A stretch of 64,000 bases of DNA. It comes from Colius striatus. Lineage: Eukaryota > Chordata > Aves > Coliiformes > Coliidae. The DNA lies in the NCBI RefSeq assembly GCF_028858725.1, contig NC_084769.1, positions 10,913,501 through 10,977,500 on the forward strand, in the 5' to 3' direction. The notes below the pieces were generated by a model. The model did no database searches. It was not told the DNA's origin and worked only from the letters and a program-made list of their open reading frames with translations. This document shows, one piece after another, positions 25,101 to 34,900 of this stretch. Numbering within the stretch: position 1 is the first letter of the stretch; every line of letters begins with the position of its first letter. The position numbers and the translations under genes are program-made.

Positions 25101-25698
25101 TTTTGTATTTTAAACTTCAGGACTGACTGTTAACACCAATATTTTGTCTTCTAAAGCTATGTTAGTGTGATTAGCTCAGATTTATCTATACTGTTAGTAT
25201 CTAGATTTAGAGGAGGTGAAATTCTGTGGGTAATCCGAGATAACAGATCTACTGAGAAAACGTTTAAACTTAATCCTAAGCAATAGGGCTGTGTCAGAGT
25301 TGATAATCCTGGATAGCTGCCTCTCTGCTGCCTTCTTGTTTGGCTTCTTGATGTAATCTGGATCATGGAGTTGGGAAGAGTGGCTTTTCATCTGGGTTAA
25401 TTACAAGTGCAGTCGATTTCCAGAGAGCACCGTGGCTCTGCAGGGGTCCCTACATGTTCTGAAGCAGTCCCAGAAGCTGCAGTGGTGATCTCTGGGTCTT
25501 AAATGTGTAGGAGTTAAAAGTATAAGCTGTTTTTTACAGCTATCAATCTAGTAGCTGTGTGAAGGGAATTCTCCTGAGGCAGTGTCTTTATTGTAACCAT
25601 ATTTTCTCTTTAAATTGCAGGGAGATGGCTGGGTTTATCATAAACCCCTCTGGAAATCAGGCTCTGCTGTGCAAACTCAGCAAACGGACACTAACTAG
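1000..25698 (+). CDS. OSBPL11: OSBPL11 (ORP11), last 11 coding exons, 5' end outside window
   Basis: Oxysterol-binding protein-related protein 11, a lipid-transfer protein known to pair with ORP9 at ER-trans-Golgi contacts and to exchange phosphatidylserine and PI4P. Coding joins 1000-1175, 1957-2036, 3063-3245, 7199-7400, 12187-12332, 14315-14455, 16424-16913, 18933-19119, 23543-23725, 24161-24314 and 25621-25698. Every junction has AG/GT borders and matching phase, giving about 672 residues. The protein begins inside the PH domain ([14 protein letters not shown]), passes a linker with a predicted helical region, and ends in the OSBP-related domain with the family fingerprint EQVSHHPP at 16778-16801. 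The length fits the C-terminal nine tenths of the roughly 747-residue mammalian protein, and similarity to it is very high throughout. The start codon and the N-terminal PH strands are upstream of base 1. No frameshift or in-frame stop is seen. Assignment to ORP11 rather than ORP10 rests on recalled family sequence. Confidence 0.96.
1957..2036 (+). CDS. OSBPL11: OSBPL11 exon: PH domain C-terminal helix
   Basis: Eighty bases between tatcag and gtattg complete 27 codons, beginning [15 protein letters not shown]. The Trp in RQHWVSRL is the invariant tryptophan of the PH-domain C-terminal helix. An overlapping frame is open here for longer but breaks the exon phase and is not coding. Confidence 0.95.
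3063..3245 (+). CDS. OSBPL11: OSBPL11 exon: Ser-rich linker after PH domain
   Basis: Sixty-one codons in phase 0, starting [14 protein letters not shown] and ending [10 protein letters not shown], with acceptor ag at 3061-3062 and donor gtttgt at 3246. The segment is rich in Ser, Pro and Arg, including an RRPSQNA basophilic phosphorylation-like motif, and is likely disordered. Confidence 0.94.
3246..7198 (+). other. OSBPL11 intron containing one CR1
   Basis: AT-rich intron of 3953 bp with GT-AG borders. Apart from the CR1 fragment at 5201-5594 I see no repeat, exon or RNA gene in it. The intron at 2037-3062 is similar and featureless. Confidence 0.85.
5201..5594 (+). mobile_element. CR1 LINE 3' end
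   Basis: 5'-truncated CR1 with the typical run ggctgtgggaactggggctg, tggcacaggctgcccaggga, gatgatctctaaaggtccc and an attctgtgat tail. It lies in an OSBPL11 intron in sense orientation. Confidence 0.93.
7199..7400 (+). CDS. OSBPL11: OSBPL11 exon: linker helices
   Basis: Acceptor tttgacag and donor gtgggt. Sixty-seven codons start [14 protein letters not shown] and include [22 protein letters not shown], then one base of a split Gly codon. The Leu/Met-rich amphipathic stretch is predicted helical and lies in the region known in ORP11 to mediate pairing with ORP9. Confidence 0.95.
7576..7618 (+). repeat. TG-rich microsatellite
   Basis: An interrupted tgtgtgtatgtgtgtgtgtg stretch grading into TA/TG, in an OSBPL11 intron. 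Confidence 0.85.
7912..8170 (+). mobile_element. CR1 LINE 3' end
   Basis: A short truncated copy of the same subfamily as 5201-5594, beginning at agcaacaggacaaggggtaa and ending ccattctatgat. Confidence 0.93.
9150..9534 (+). mobile_element. CR1 LINE 3' end
   Basis: Truncated copy with the full 3' region and the octamer tail attctgtgattctatgatt. The open frame within it is CR1-derived noise, not a host gene. Confidence 0.93.
12187..12332 (+). CDS. OSBPL11: OSBPL11 exon: variable linker
   Basis: Two bases complete Gly, then 48 codons from [15 protein letters not shown] to EPCQLTR, flanked by cttcag and gtaagg. It matches the mammalian linker segment (the TIEWLEPK region) but is one of the less conserved parts of the protein, consistent with disorder. 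Confidence 0.92.
13683..13752 (-). mobile_element. CR1 scrap
   Basis: The sequence acagaatcacagaatggcag followed by aaagggacctttagagacc is the reverse complement of a CR1 3' terminus. The gacctttag unit is locally duplicated. Confidence 0.8.
14315..14455 (+). CDS. OSBPL11: OSBPL11 exon: acidic segment leading into ORD
   Basis: Forty-seven codons, phase 0 at both ends, between tcccag and gtaagt. The exon opens with a strongly acidic run ([20 protein letters not shown]) and ends with [14 protein letters not shown], the conserved lead-in to the lipid-binding ORD. Confidence 0.95.
16424..16913 (+). CDS. OSBPL11: OSBPL11 exon: core of OSBP-related (lipid-binding) domain
   Basis: The largest exon, 163 codons plus one base, from [17 protein letters not shown] to GVTMVGE(G). 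It holds the NPIIGETF segment and the OSBP signature EQVSHHPP (16778-16801), whose His pair contacts the PI4P headgroup in characterised family members. The acceptor is tttcag and the donor gtaagt. Residues in the [16 protein letters not shown] stretch differ from mammals and look like a surface loop. The first 130 bases are markedly richer in G+C and CpG than the rest. Confidence 0.97.
17042..17385 (-). mobile_element. CR1 LINE 3' end, second subfamily
   Basis: Starts with the reversed tail tatagaattgttttggttgg and continues through cctgggcacctgtgccagtg. It is a different subfamily from the copies at 5-9 kb and resembles those at 46.1 and 47.3 kb. It is the source of the minus-strand open frame here. 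Confidence 0.9.
17386..17430 (+). repeat. 20-bp direct repeat at a CR1 edge
   Basis: The unit gcaaaatatatgcagatata occurs exactly at 17386-17405 and 17411-17430, separated by agcct. It abuts the 5' truncation point of the CR1 at 17042-17385. Confidence 0.9.
18933..19119 (+). CDS. OSBPL11: OSBPL11 exon: ORD beta barrel
   Basis: Between cacacag and gtgaga. It completes Gly, then reads [16 protein letters not shown] to FYGGKLH with two bases of the following Arg. It contains WVELGGKV and the [10 protein letters not shown] strand typical of ORP10/ORP11. Confidence 0.96.
22204..22822 (-). mobile_element. CR1 LINE 3' end, longest OSBPL11-intron copy
   Basis: Begins gaatcatagaatggtag and extends about 620 bp into the CR1 ORF2 3' end (ggagcccagaactcgacacag). 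The reverse strand keeps an open 142-codon frame whose [14 protein letters not shown] segment is the CR1 reverse-transcriptase C terminus. Confidence 0.94.
23313..23346 (+). repeat. 17-bp tandem duplication
   Basis: The unit actggagtttcctgagt occurs twice without a spacer, in the intron about 200 bp before an OSBPL11 exon. Confidence 0.95.
23543..23725 (+). CDS. OSBPL11: OSBPL11 exon: ORD beta barrel, C-terminal strands
   Basis: One base completes Arg, then 60 codons from [15 protein letters not shown] to KQGPFES, plus two bases of Arg. Acceptor ttcctag, donor gtagtg. It includes the conserved VQGEWNS motif of the family. Confidence 0.96.
24161..24314 (+). CDS. OSBPL11: OSBPL11 exon: C-terminal ORD helices
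   Basis: One base completes Arg, then 51 codons beginning [18 protein letters not shown] and ending KYFLKE. Acceptor ttttgcag, donor gtaagt. The charged [20 protein letters not shown] helix is a characteristic ORP C-terminal element. Confidence 0.96.
25621..25698 (+). CDS. OSBPL11: OSBPL11 terminal coding exon with stop
   Basis: After attgcag, 25 codons read [12 protein letters not shown], then a short variable tail ending QTQQTDTN and TAG at 25696-25698. The tail differs from the mammalian ending but has similar length. Confidence 0.95.
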   Translation, partial: GDGWVYHKPLWKSGSAVQTQQTDTN

Positions 25699-25827
25699 AA
25701 AAGCTGCTTTAAGATGAGATTTCTGATTTTTTTTTTCCTCTCCTTTTCCTCTTGTCTCTCAAACCACAGTAATCACACAGAGTGTCCCCTTTTTATGTCA
25801 TTATGAAAGTTTAAATGAGCATAAAGA

Positions 25828-25833
25828 AATAAA
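25828..25833 (+). terminator. Candidate proximal poly(A) signal AATAAA
   Basis: An exact hexamer 130 bp after the OSBPL11 stop codon, in ataaagaaataaatata. There is no clear T/G-rich downstream element, so its use is uncertain. Confidence 0.35.
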
Positions 25834-27295
25834 TATACTAGGGCACTTTAAAGCTATTAAAAAAGAAATTAGGGGAAAAGAAAAAGTTGTAGAGACAAAC
25901 TCACCAGGTACATTCAACCAGTGTGGTTTTTTTTGTATGACCCAAGAGATTTTATCTGAATTGTGTAAGATTCTTCTGAGTAGATCTGATTGCAAAAGCT
26001 GCCTAAGAGAAGAAAGAACTACTGGATTTTGGAGTGACTTGAGAACTTTTTTGTCTGAATCTGTGTCGAGCTCTTTGATAACTGAAACCTGCTCAGTACT
26101 TGTGTAGACAACAGCAACAAAAAAACTGCTGCTTTTATGCCCAGAGACTAACATTTTTTGGTGAAAACTGGAGGGGTATTTGGAAGATGTGCCTGAAATC
26201 AGTGTTAAGAAACAACTGGATCGTGACAACTTTTTTTTTCCTTCAGAGAGAATGTGTGCATGCATCTGAGGAACATGGGATATACCTAGAGACTACCTTT
26301 CTTTTTTATGGATTTATAAAAGCAATTAGAATTGTAACCATGGAGAAATTTTTCCTCTGAAACGTTTTAATATACTTGAAATAATTGACTTGAATTGGAA
26401 AAGTAATTTGAACACTTTTCAACTCCTGATTTTATTAAATCTCTTTGAGTGACTTTGGTATTTCTCATGTTATAAATGTAATGAGGTTTGGCCTTTTTGT
26501 TTCCCCCTCCTCCACCTTCCCTTCCCCAGGACTAAGGCTTTCAAAAGGATCAGAAAAGCATAGAGTTTTGTATTTAAATTGCCCATCTAATCATCTCAGA
26601 GGTGAAGTATCAGTGTTACAAACTGTCCTTTGGATTGGTTTGGTTTTTCTCTCCTGTGGTATTACTCAGAACAAAGCAGTGAAATGTGACCTGTGAATAC
26701 ATAGACTGTAGGTCCTGGTTTTTCATCCACTGTAAAGAAAAAAGCTGATTATGCTGAGGACTGGGTATTGATTTGAAACACAATCAGATATCAGGAAACT
26801 GTATTCAGGTACAAACATCCTTTGGGTTTTTTTTATAACTGTTTTATTGAAGTCTAAGAATTGCTGGCAATTAAGAATAGTAGTTATTATGGCTTTCGTT
26901 ATTGTTGTAACTACAAGCTACCTTAATTTTTCCAACAGTGGTGCCTTAATCTGTTTCTTCTTCTGATGTAGTCTTCCAGTCAGTGTATATAACATATTCT
27001 GCCACTTCCCAGCCATGGCAATGGCTGCACCTGATCCAGCATCTTGAGAACTCACAACTGTGTGATCTGGTAAGATGTTTTCCACTCAAAAGATACAAGT
27101 GTAAGAATGCATCAGAAGGTTTAAATAACCATGTTAACTTTCAACACAGACTGTAAATTCTGCAAAAAAAAGAGAAAGAACTTTGGTTTATGCACAACTC
27201 TCTTGGTCCTCTTGTATGTTTATTTTCTTTGCTGTGAAATGCACTGAGATCTCAATGCGAGTCATAGTCCCTTTGTGAGAAGTTGGGGTGGGGAT

Positions 27296-27301
27296 AATAA
27301 A
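27296..27301 (+). terminator. Candidate distal poly(A) signal AATAAA of OSBPL11
   Basis: Exact hexamer in ggataataaacc, followed within 15-35 bp by the T/G-rich ttcatttgttctgtctgc, a plausible cleavage context. Two more hexamers at 27574-27585 are alternatives. Confidence 0.5.
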
Positions 27302-28899
27302 CCTACAAAATGATTCATTTGTTCTGTCTGCTTTCCTAGAGATCAGGTGACCAGGAAGAGTAGGTTGTTGTTACCTTTTATGCTGGAGATCTGTCTGTCT
27401 GGGCTTTTCTTGGCCCGTAAAGTGGTATATTTTGGCACTGTGCACTTGAGTAGCAACTACATTCTCCAGCAGAAGAATGTTTTAGGCCCTGCTGTCCTGT
27501 TTGTGATATTCTATACAACCATCCTGTTGTGTTAGTTTTGGATATCCATTGGGCACTTTCATGTTTAACCAGGAATAAAAATAAAACTGAAAACCTTTTC
27601 CTTGTTTCTGGGTTTGTGGCACATTTGGGGTGTGCTGCTTGGCCAGTTCCTGGGTTTAGGGTAGGAATCGTGGTGGCAGAGTGTGAATTTCCATGGTTCA
27701 TTGGTACCTGCACTAAACTGGGGATGGTGGAGGGACAGAAAATTAAATTGACAGCGTGTGTATTTCATAGTTGTTTCATCTGTGTCACATGGCAGATTTG
27801 CTTTGAACAAACAGCAAGGGCTGGAGTGCAAGGTCCAGCTTTTAATATTGCACTGATCAGACCAGAAAACAAACCATTATTAGCTGAGCATACTCCAGGG
27901 ATCAAACTTGAGCTTATTGAAGTATGTACTTACAAAGCAGTCACTGAGCTCTGCTGGAAACTCTGATCTGGGAATTTGTCAAGGTGATGGCTGTGAAACA
28001 GTGAAAAACTCCCGTGTTGACCATAAACCCATTTGTGTTCCTCATATAATATTATTAGTCAAATTATTCCTCTTCCACCCTCATTTGGTATGCTTGTGGC
28101 TTCACACTAAGAAAGCTGTTACCAATTTTGTTGTGTAAAAATAGACCCATTGAAGAAGTAATCTTTTGAAATATATGAAACGATGGGGGTGCTGCTAGGA
28201 GGGGGGGAAAGAAGGTAAAGCCTTCATTTGCTGAGATGATCACAAGAACTGGAATGGCTTCCTGATGTGGATTTAGTTCTGCAGCAAATGTCTGATTCCT
28301 TCTGGAAACAAAGGACAGATTTGAAAACAGTTTAAAAAAGAAATGTAGCCACTGAATATCCAGCTTACATTGTAAGACGTTGATGTGATTCTTTTGAGAG
28401 TTGCAAGCACCCGATGGACTAATGGATGTATTTTTAACTCTGACCAGATTTCATTCTCTTGCGTAACTGCTGTTGTTTCCTTCTTGTACCTTCTGGAGCG
28501 AAGGGAAGGGCTCGCTGCTGCCCCCTGGGTAGATCTTTGCTAGAACCGCAGTGTGTGGCAAAACATGGAGTTTCAGCTTAGGTTCCCTTCTGTCTCTTTG
28601 GCTTCATTGGGCTCCACTGAAATTAAAAGCAAAGTTCTTACTGATTTCAGTGGTTTTAGGTTCTGTGAGTTACAAACAGATCTTGGAGCTTAAAGTCACT
28701 GTTCAGAGGTGCTGCCTACCCTGTTGCTCAGGGAAAATGGAATGCAGCAAATGGCTCCTAGGTAACGTGGGCATCCAGGCCAAGGTCCCGAGAGCTCCGT
28801 TCTGGACTTGGTCTTCATGGGGAACAAAAAAGCAATTTGTAAATCAGAGTATTCAAGATTTTAGGCATGGGAAGGGGAATAGATTGAGACTGTTACAGA

Positions 28900-29077
28900 G
28901 GCCTGGCACAGACTGCCCAAGAAAGGTGTGGAGTCACCTTCTCTGGAGGTTTCCAAACCCGCCTGGACGTGTTCCTGTGTGACCTGATTGAGAGGAACCT
29001 GCTTTAGTAGGGGTTAGACTGGATGATCTCTAGAAGGTCCCTTCTGGCCCCTGCCATTCTGTGATTGTGTGATTCTG
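28900..29077 (+). mobile_element. CR1 LINE 3' end
   Basis: From ggcctggcacagactgccc to ctgtgattgtgtgattctg; about 180 bp and diverged. Confidence 0.88.
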
Positions 29078-29430
29078 TTTTCACTTTGCTTACAGCATAA
29101 ACTGTCCAGCCTAGGGTAAAATCTCTCTCCCCATGAGAACTGGGGTTTCAGCCATCAGAATCAGAGGTGCAGACTTCAATATCTGGTTTCCATGGACTGA
29201 TCCTCTGTCCCAGTCACCTGTGGGGAAAAACAGCCCAGGGAGTCTTTTGAAGCTTCTTGAATGGAAATTGAGAAGAACAAGTAAACTTATTCATCTACGT
29301 TGAATCCAAACAACTTGGTACAAAACTTGGTAGGGGAGCTTCTGCAGTGAATATTAGGGAGAGGAAAGGTTGGACAGTCTGGGAGCAGTTTGGTATGTTC
29401 CCACAGTTTTACATTTTTGTGTGCATGTTA

Positions 29431-30110
29431 GAGAGCAGTGTAGGGGAAATGGACCTGGGAGTCCTGGGGGCAGCAGGATGAGCATAAGCCAGCAATGTGC
29501 CCTCATGGCCAAGAAGGGCAATGGCATCCTGGGCTGTATGAGAAGGGCTGTGAGCAGTAGGTCGAGAGAGGTTCTCCTCCTCTACTCTGCCCTCATGAGA
29601 CCACATCTGGAATATTGTGTCCAGTTCTGGGCCTCTCAGCTCAAGAAGGATGGGGAGCTGCTGGAGGGAGTTCAGTGCAGGGACACAAAGGTGATGGAGT
29701 GGAGCATCTCCCTTCTGATGAAATGCTGAGGGATCTGGGGCTCTTTAGCTGGGAGGAGACTGAGGGGTGACCTCATTAATGTTTGCAAATATGTAAAGGG
29801 TGGGTGTCAGGAGCATGGAGCCAGGCTGTGCTCAGTGATGTCTGGTGGTAGGACAAGGGGCATTGGGTACAAGCTGGAACATAAGACATTCCTAAGAAAT
29901 ACAAGGAAGAATTTCTTCCCCGTGAGGGTGAGTGAGCACTGGCACAGGCTGCCCAGATGGGTTGTGGAATCTCCTTCTCTGGAGACATTCAAAACCCACC
30001 TGGATGAGTTCCTGTGTGACCTACTCTAGGTGGCCCTGCTCTGGCAGGGGAGTTGGACTGGATGATCTTTTGAGGTCCCTTCCAGCCCTTAACATTCTGC
30101 GATTCTATGA
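29431..30110 (+). mobile_element. CR1 LINE 3' end with ORF2 C terminus
   Basis: A 680-bp copy starting in ORF2 (the translated RPHLEYCVQFWASQLKK block at about 29.6 kb) and ending gcgattctatga. It shares the tctggcaggggagttggac and tgaggtcccttcc variant with copies at 36.9, 41.1 and 43.5 kb. Confidence 0.94.
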
Positions 30111-30749
30111 AAAGCTCCCCTGTGCTCTCAGTTTCTCTTAAGCATAAATGAGACTGTAATGAGAAGGGTGGAAAGGGTATTTATGGCAAAGTGGAGAGGA
30201 TATGCTTCAAGAGAAAAAGGTTAGCTTGAAACAGTCTAAGATGGCAGGAGGTAGCAGCCAGGTAGGGAGCTAGAGAGAATGAAAGCTATAGTCACAGTTG
30301 CAGATGGAGCCTTACATGTGGTAGTTGAAGTAAGTTTCTGTTATTTAGATTTGATGCAGCCTAATTCATTCCCCTTCCATCCATCTTTGAATGGTTTAGA
30401 GACAGTTTTGGTTTAGACTTTTAATTTAGGAGCTGTGGCAACAGTCCAAAGAGGTGGAAACAACAGGGAGAGAAGAAAAGCTTTTTGTATGGGCTGGTGC
30501 TATCATAACTGTGCATTTCAGAAAGCCTGAACAGCCCTGCAGATCTGCTTCCCAGCTTCACCCTGGGGAGCCTTGGCTGTTGGGAAGCTCGTGCCTGTCC
30601 TAGGGTTTTCTCCCTTCCTCCTTCAGCAGGGGCTGATCCCCACAGCTGTGTGCTGGCAAGCAGTGTTCCTCTCTGTGCTATCCTGAGAGATACACCTCTG
30701 TGTAGGTGAGTGTCAGGTATGAGCTTGCAGGGCTTCTTGGGAGCAGCTT

Positions 30750-30755
30750 TTTATT
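30750..30755 (-). terminator. Possible poly(A) signal of the receptor gene
   Basis: AATAAA on the minus strand about 1.0 kb past the receptor stop. It is the first exact hexamer I find downstream of the stop. No clear GU-rich element follows, so the assignment is weak. Confidence 0.25.
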
Positions 30756-31775
30756 ACCGTTTGTTCCTGAGGGTGGAAGGATTAAGACTTGCTCAGAGCC
30801 CAGGTTCTGAACAAGGTGTAACTTACCTGTTTTGGCCTTTCCAGGACAGAGGCAGCCCAGCTTGGTATGGTGCTTACAGGAGCCAAGGCCCTGGTTCTGC
30901 CTGATCTTGTTCCTTCAGATTGAGTAACACAGCATGGGAGTGTGAAAGAGTTGCAAGAATTAGCCAACACATTTGTCTTGCTGGATGCTATTACCATGGC
31001 ACAAATCTCTTGGCCAGAGGTGGCTGGGAACTGAATCAATACATGCAAAGAATTGCCTGGACAGCCTGTATGGAGGATTCTTGGACTCACACTGCAGTGT
31101 TTACACTGGTGACTTTCTATCCGAGGAACTTCATGCACTCACCTAAACTATCCAGGGCACCCAGAAGTTTCCCAGTGCAAAAAGGTGTGTTGGAGCTGCA
31201 GAAAATCAGACCTTTGCAAACTGGATTATCTGGCAGTCTTTACACTGTATCAAGGTCTGTCTGATCAGTGAGTGGTTTTCTTGGGTACCAGCATTTCTTC
31301 CACCGAGCCTGTGTTACATCTCTAGGTGTGTTTGCTCCTGCTTCTACAACAGATTTCTTGTGTGTGTATGTTTGTAGGCCACTAAAGAAAAATGAAAATT
31401 GTCTTGATCTCTGCAGAACAAGCAGTCAGAAGAGAAACCTGTGATGGCAATGTGGAAGGACTCCAAGAGATAGACACGGAATTCAGGTGCTTATTAATGA
31501 AAGGTTAAACAGTTATTTTATAAAACAAGAGAAGGGATGCTTTGCATCATTATACATTTAAAGTAAGTACAAAATCAGTTCATCTATAATGTTGCACTTC
31601 AAAGTATTGATTCCACAGTTCACTGTATCTGTGGGAGGAAACAGATCTTATAAATAAGTTATGCACTAGGTCTTAGTTCCATTTGGAACAACGGAGTGAG
31701 AGGTTTTTTCCCTGTGGGCTAAATGCCTCTCACTTCTCCCGTCGTTTCTCATGAGGAGGCTTTTTGCCTGCTGTG

Positions 31776-31988
31776 TCACTGCGTGTTTCTGCTCCCATCC
31801 CAGTCCTGGTTCTCCCCTCCTGGAGGAGCTGTTTTGGTGGCCTCGTTGTCCGTGTTGTTGTTGAGGATGTCATCGCAATCCATCTGTGCCATCAGGTTGA
31901 AGCGCTCGGCCACGCAGTGGGCGGTGAGGCGAGCCTCGGGGTCGTGGTCCCAGCACTCTGTGATGGTGTCGCACAGGAAGCGCATGCC
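31776..31988 (-). CDS. TGFBR2L: TGFBR2L terminal coding exon with stop
   Basis: After cctgcag, 70 codons begin [20 protein letters not shown] and end GSRNTQ, then TGA. It contains kinase subdomain XI ([12 protein letters not shown]). The tail after AERF is Asn/Asp-rich and unlike that of TGFBR2. Confidence 0.95.
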   Translation of the reverse strand, partial: GMRFLCDTITECWDHDPEARLTAHCVAERFNLMAQMDCDDILNNNTDNEATKTAPPGGENQDWDGSRNTQ

Positions 31989-34900
31989 CTGCAGGCAGAG
32001 AGGGGCTGAGGTTAACAGCTGAAGGCAGGAGGAAGAGGAGGCAGAAGCTGATGTAATGCAATTGCAACAGAAACACTGTTCTGGCCAAGCTTAAGCACAT
32101 GAGGAACCAGCCTTGGTGAGTTGTGGCAAGCACCAACACTTGCATCCACACTGGCACTGCTTATCTTTGAGCAGCAGCCTCAGCTCGCCTGGGATCTGGT
32201 CCTCAGCAACTTCCACACTCCCTGGAAATCTTCCCTAGAAGCTGTTTGTGTTGACTGTGGGTTTTAAATTGGGGCTGGAAGGTAATAAGCACTCCATCTC
32301 CTGTCTTGGTTCAGATCAGAGCATCCTAAAACCAGGTGAGTCGCAGGGGGTGACCTGCAGGCTGGCAGCAGAGCCCAGCTCTCTGGGTTTCATGCCCTGG
32401 CTGTCCCACCTGGATGGAGGGGATGGGCAGGAGGAGCTTCAGAAGCAAAGTTTGGAATTAAACTTCTTAAATCTGACTTCTTGTTTTAGTGTATGCCCAA
32501 TACTCATTGCAGCATCCAGCTGAACTTTGTTTTCTCACCACAGAGCAGTGTCCTGGTTTGGGTGGCATTAGGCACTTCTCCATGTGCTGCAGAACATGCT
32601 CAGTTCCTCTCTGTTACAAGGATTATATCTCCTGGTAATGTATTTTTTCCCCAGTTGTGTTAGTGCTCTGAAAAGAGTCCCTGTATTTTGGGCTTAGAAA
32701 CAAAATGGCAATGTTCAGCTGGTATTTTTCCACTCAAGCTAGTGACACAGCTGGCACCAGGAGCTATGTTGGACCTCCCTTTGCCTCTGTCATTCCTATC
32801 ATGCAGTAATGCTTTGTGCATCATTGTCAACCAAGTTTGCAACATAGTGGAAAAATCATTATTCTAAATAAAGCTTCATGAGTTTTGTGTGCTTGCAACT
32901 AAAAGAACCCCAAAAGTCTCATATAGACCAACACAAGAGGAAAATGCAAGTCCTACAGGGATGTACTAGTGGTGTCATCTCTCCTGCACCTTCCTCTGAA
33001 CTTGTGCCTTTCTGCTAAGGTTCCTTGTACAAAACCTCTCATCATGGACACAGATGGGAGAGAGCAGGATTGTGCAGTAAAACTGACAGATGGTGTTTCA
33101 GTACCTCTTAACATCCCTCATTTATTAGCTTAGTTGAAAGGATTTGAGGAGAATTGATTAATGTGCAGAAATGAGCTAGCTTAGCTGAAGCTTTTAAAAT
33201 AAACCTTTTCTCAAACAGAACATGGCACTGTCACGTGGTTTAGTTGCTGAGGTTTTCCTGTGCTTATTTTGCTCTGACATTGTGGCATTTAAGGGCAGTT
33301 GGCCTTGTAATGTAAGAGCAGTGACGCTCTTTTGAAGGGTACAACTGGAACACCTTGTTAGGCTCACAAAATGGACTTGGTTTGGGATTTAAATCTGATA
33401 TTTCAGGTTTCCAAAGGATGCTGTGTTTTACAAGTGTATTTTTAGTGACAATATTGACTTAAGCTCCCATTGTTCCTTCCTGCCCTTCGGTTGTGCCAGT
33501 GCAACGATCTGTCCAGCTGCTTCGTGAACCACATCTGGTAACTTACCTGGCCTAAACAACCACTTTTAAAAACAATGTGGGGTGTGAAACAAGGCAGAAG
33601 CATGAGCTTAAGGTGTTTATAAGCTACCTGGGAAGCTTCGGAGATGGATTCTTCAGTTGGCTTTATTGTGCAACCTTTCAAACTGTTTTCCTGGAGCTGC
33701 TGATGGGCAGCACGCTGGGTGAGTCAGCTCCATCAGGGAAAACAACGCTTGGGTTTGCTGGAAATCTTAAACCACAGCCAACAATGGAAGTCCTCGGTTG
33801 GCTGAGAGAGATCCTAATGGTTGAAATGTGAAAGCAGCAGTTGGAGCTCTGCATCAAACTTCTTTCCATCGCTGGGAACAGCAGTGGGTGCTTCCCGTTC
33901 AGGTGAGCAATTCTGGCATTGCCCTTCCGTGATGTCGCCCACTGCTTCCTCAGCAGGTCCAGAAACCATTGGCACCAGGAGTGGCACAAAGGGGTGGCTT
34001 TCTGCTGCTTCCCAGCAGATGGTGCTGCCCCATCCCTCATCCTGGGGAGATCAGCTGGTGGAGCCTTCCTCCTAAGGAGATGTTCGTTGAGTCAACTGAG
34101 TCAGGTGCAAACTTTCAGGAACTCAATGTGGCTTCTCTATTTCTCTTCCCCAGTGAACATCAGGTGCTCTAATAAAAGTTATAGCACCTTCCAAGTCTTG
34201 TTCTGTTAATGTGCTAGGCCAGCCCAACAACAACACTGTTATTTCTTGGAGGTGACTGCAGTCAGCCCCCCTGGGGCTCAGCCAACAGCACAGTTACAGC
34301 CAGGCTCCAGAAGAGTGTGGGTTTTGACAACCAAACCCCGCTGTGTGTTTTCCCTGTGGTTTCAAAGTTTATCAGAAACTCTGGGAGGTGAATGTCAGAG
34401 ATGAATGCTCAAAGGCTTCAAGTATGTAGTAGTGCTGATTGAAGTCCCTGCGTTTGCCTCCATCAAGGAAAAAGGCTGGGTGAACTTTAGCAATGGACTT
34501 GCTGACTGAACTCACTGCTGCTCCAGCAGAAACCACCGATTCATTTGATTCTGTTTGCAGCTTTGGTGGGTCAGGTTGGGTGTGAGTCTTCAGACAAGCA
34601 TGGTTTTGAGTGGAGATGTTGTAGGGAGCACATGGTCTCTTAAGAGTATGAAATGATAGCTTTCCTTTGGAAAAGCCTGGCGTGATGTGCCATCCAGGCA
34701 GTGGAAGCAGCAGCGGTGTGTTTTATGGATGGCTGCTGCAAAATGATGCCCTAAACACTGCAGGGCTCTAGGAGCCAGCAGGCTCAATGCTGCAGCTTGT
34801 TTTTCAGATGAACAGCATTGTTGGTCAGCAGATGGTGTTTTTCCACATGGGATATGAAATTTAAGAGATACCAAAGTCAGGCAAGGTTTGGAAACCGTGG

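Larger units (their letters stand above)
25699..27320 (+). other. Probable OSBPL11 3' UTR
   Basis: T- and A-rich sequence directly after the stop, without repeats. AATAAA hexamers occur at 25828 and 27296. The second is followed by a T/G-rich stretch (ttcatttgttctgtctgc), so the main 3' end is inferred near 27320; a shorter form could use the first. Confidence 0.55.
27321..31775. other. Intergenic region between convergent genes, including receptor 3' UTR
   Basis: Two plus-strand CR1 fragments (28900-29077 and 29431-30110) lie here. The right edge must include the receptor's 3' UTR, read on the minus strand. The remaining sequence has no recognised gene. Confidence 0.7.
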
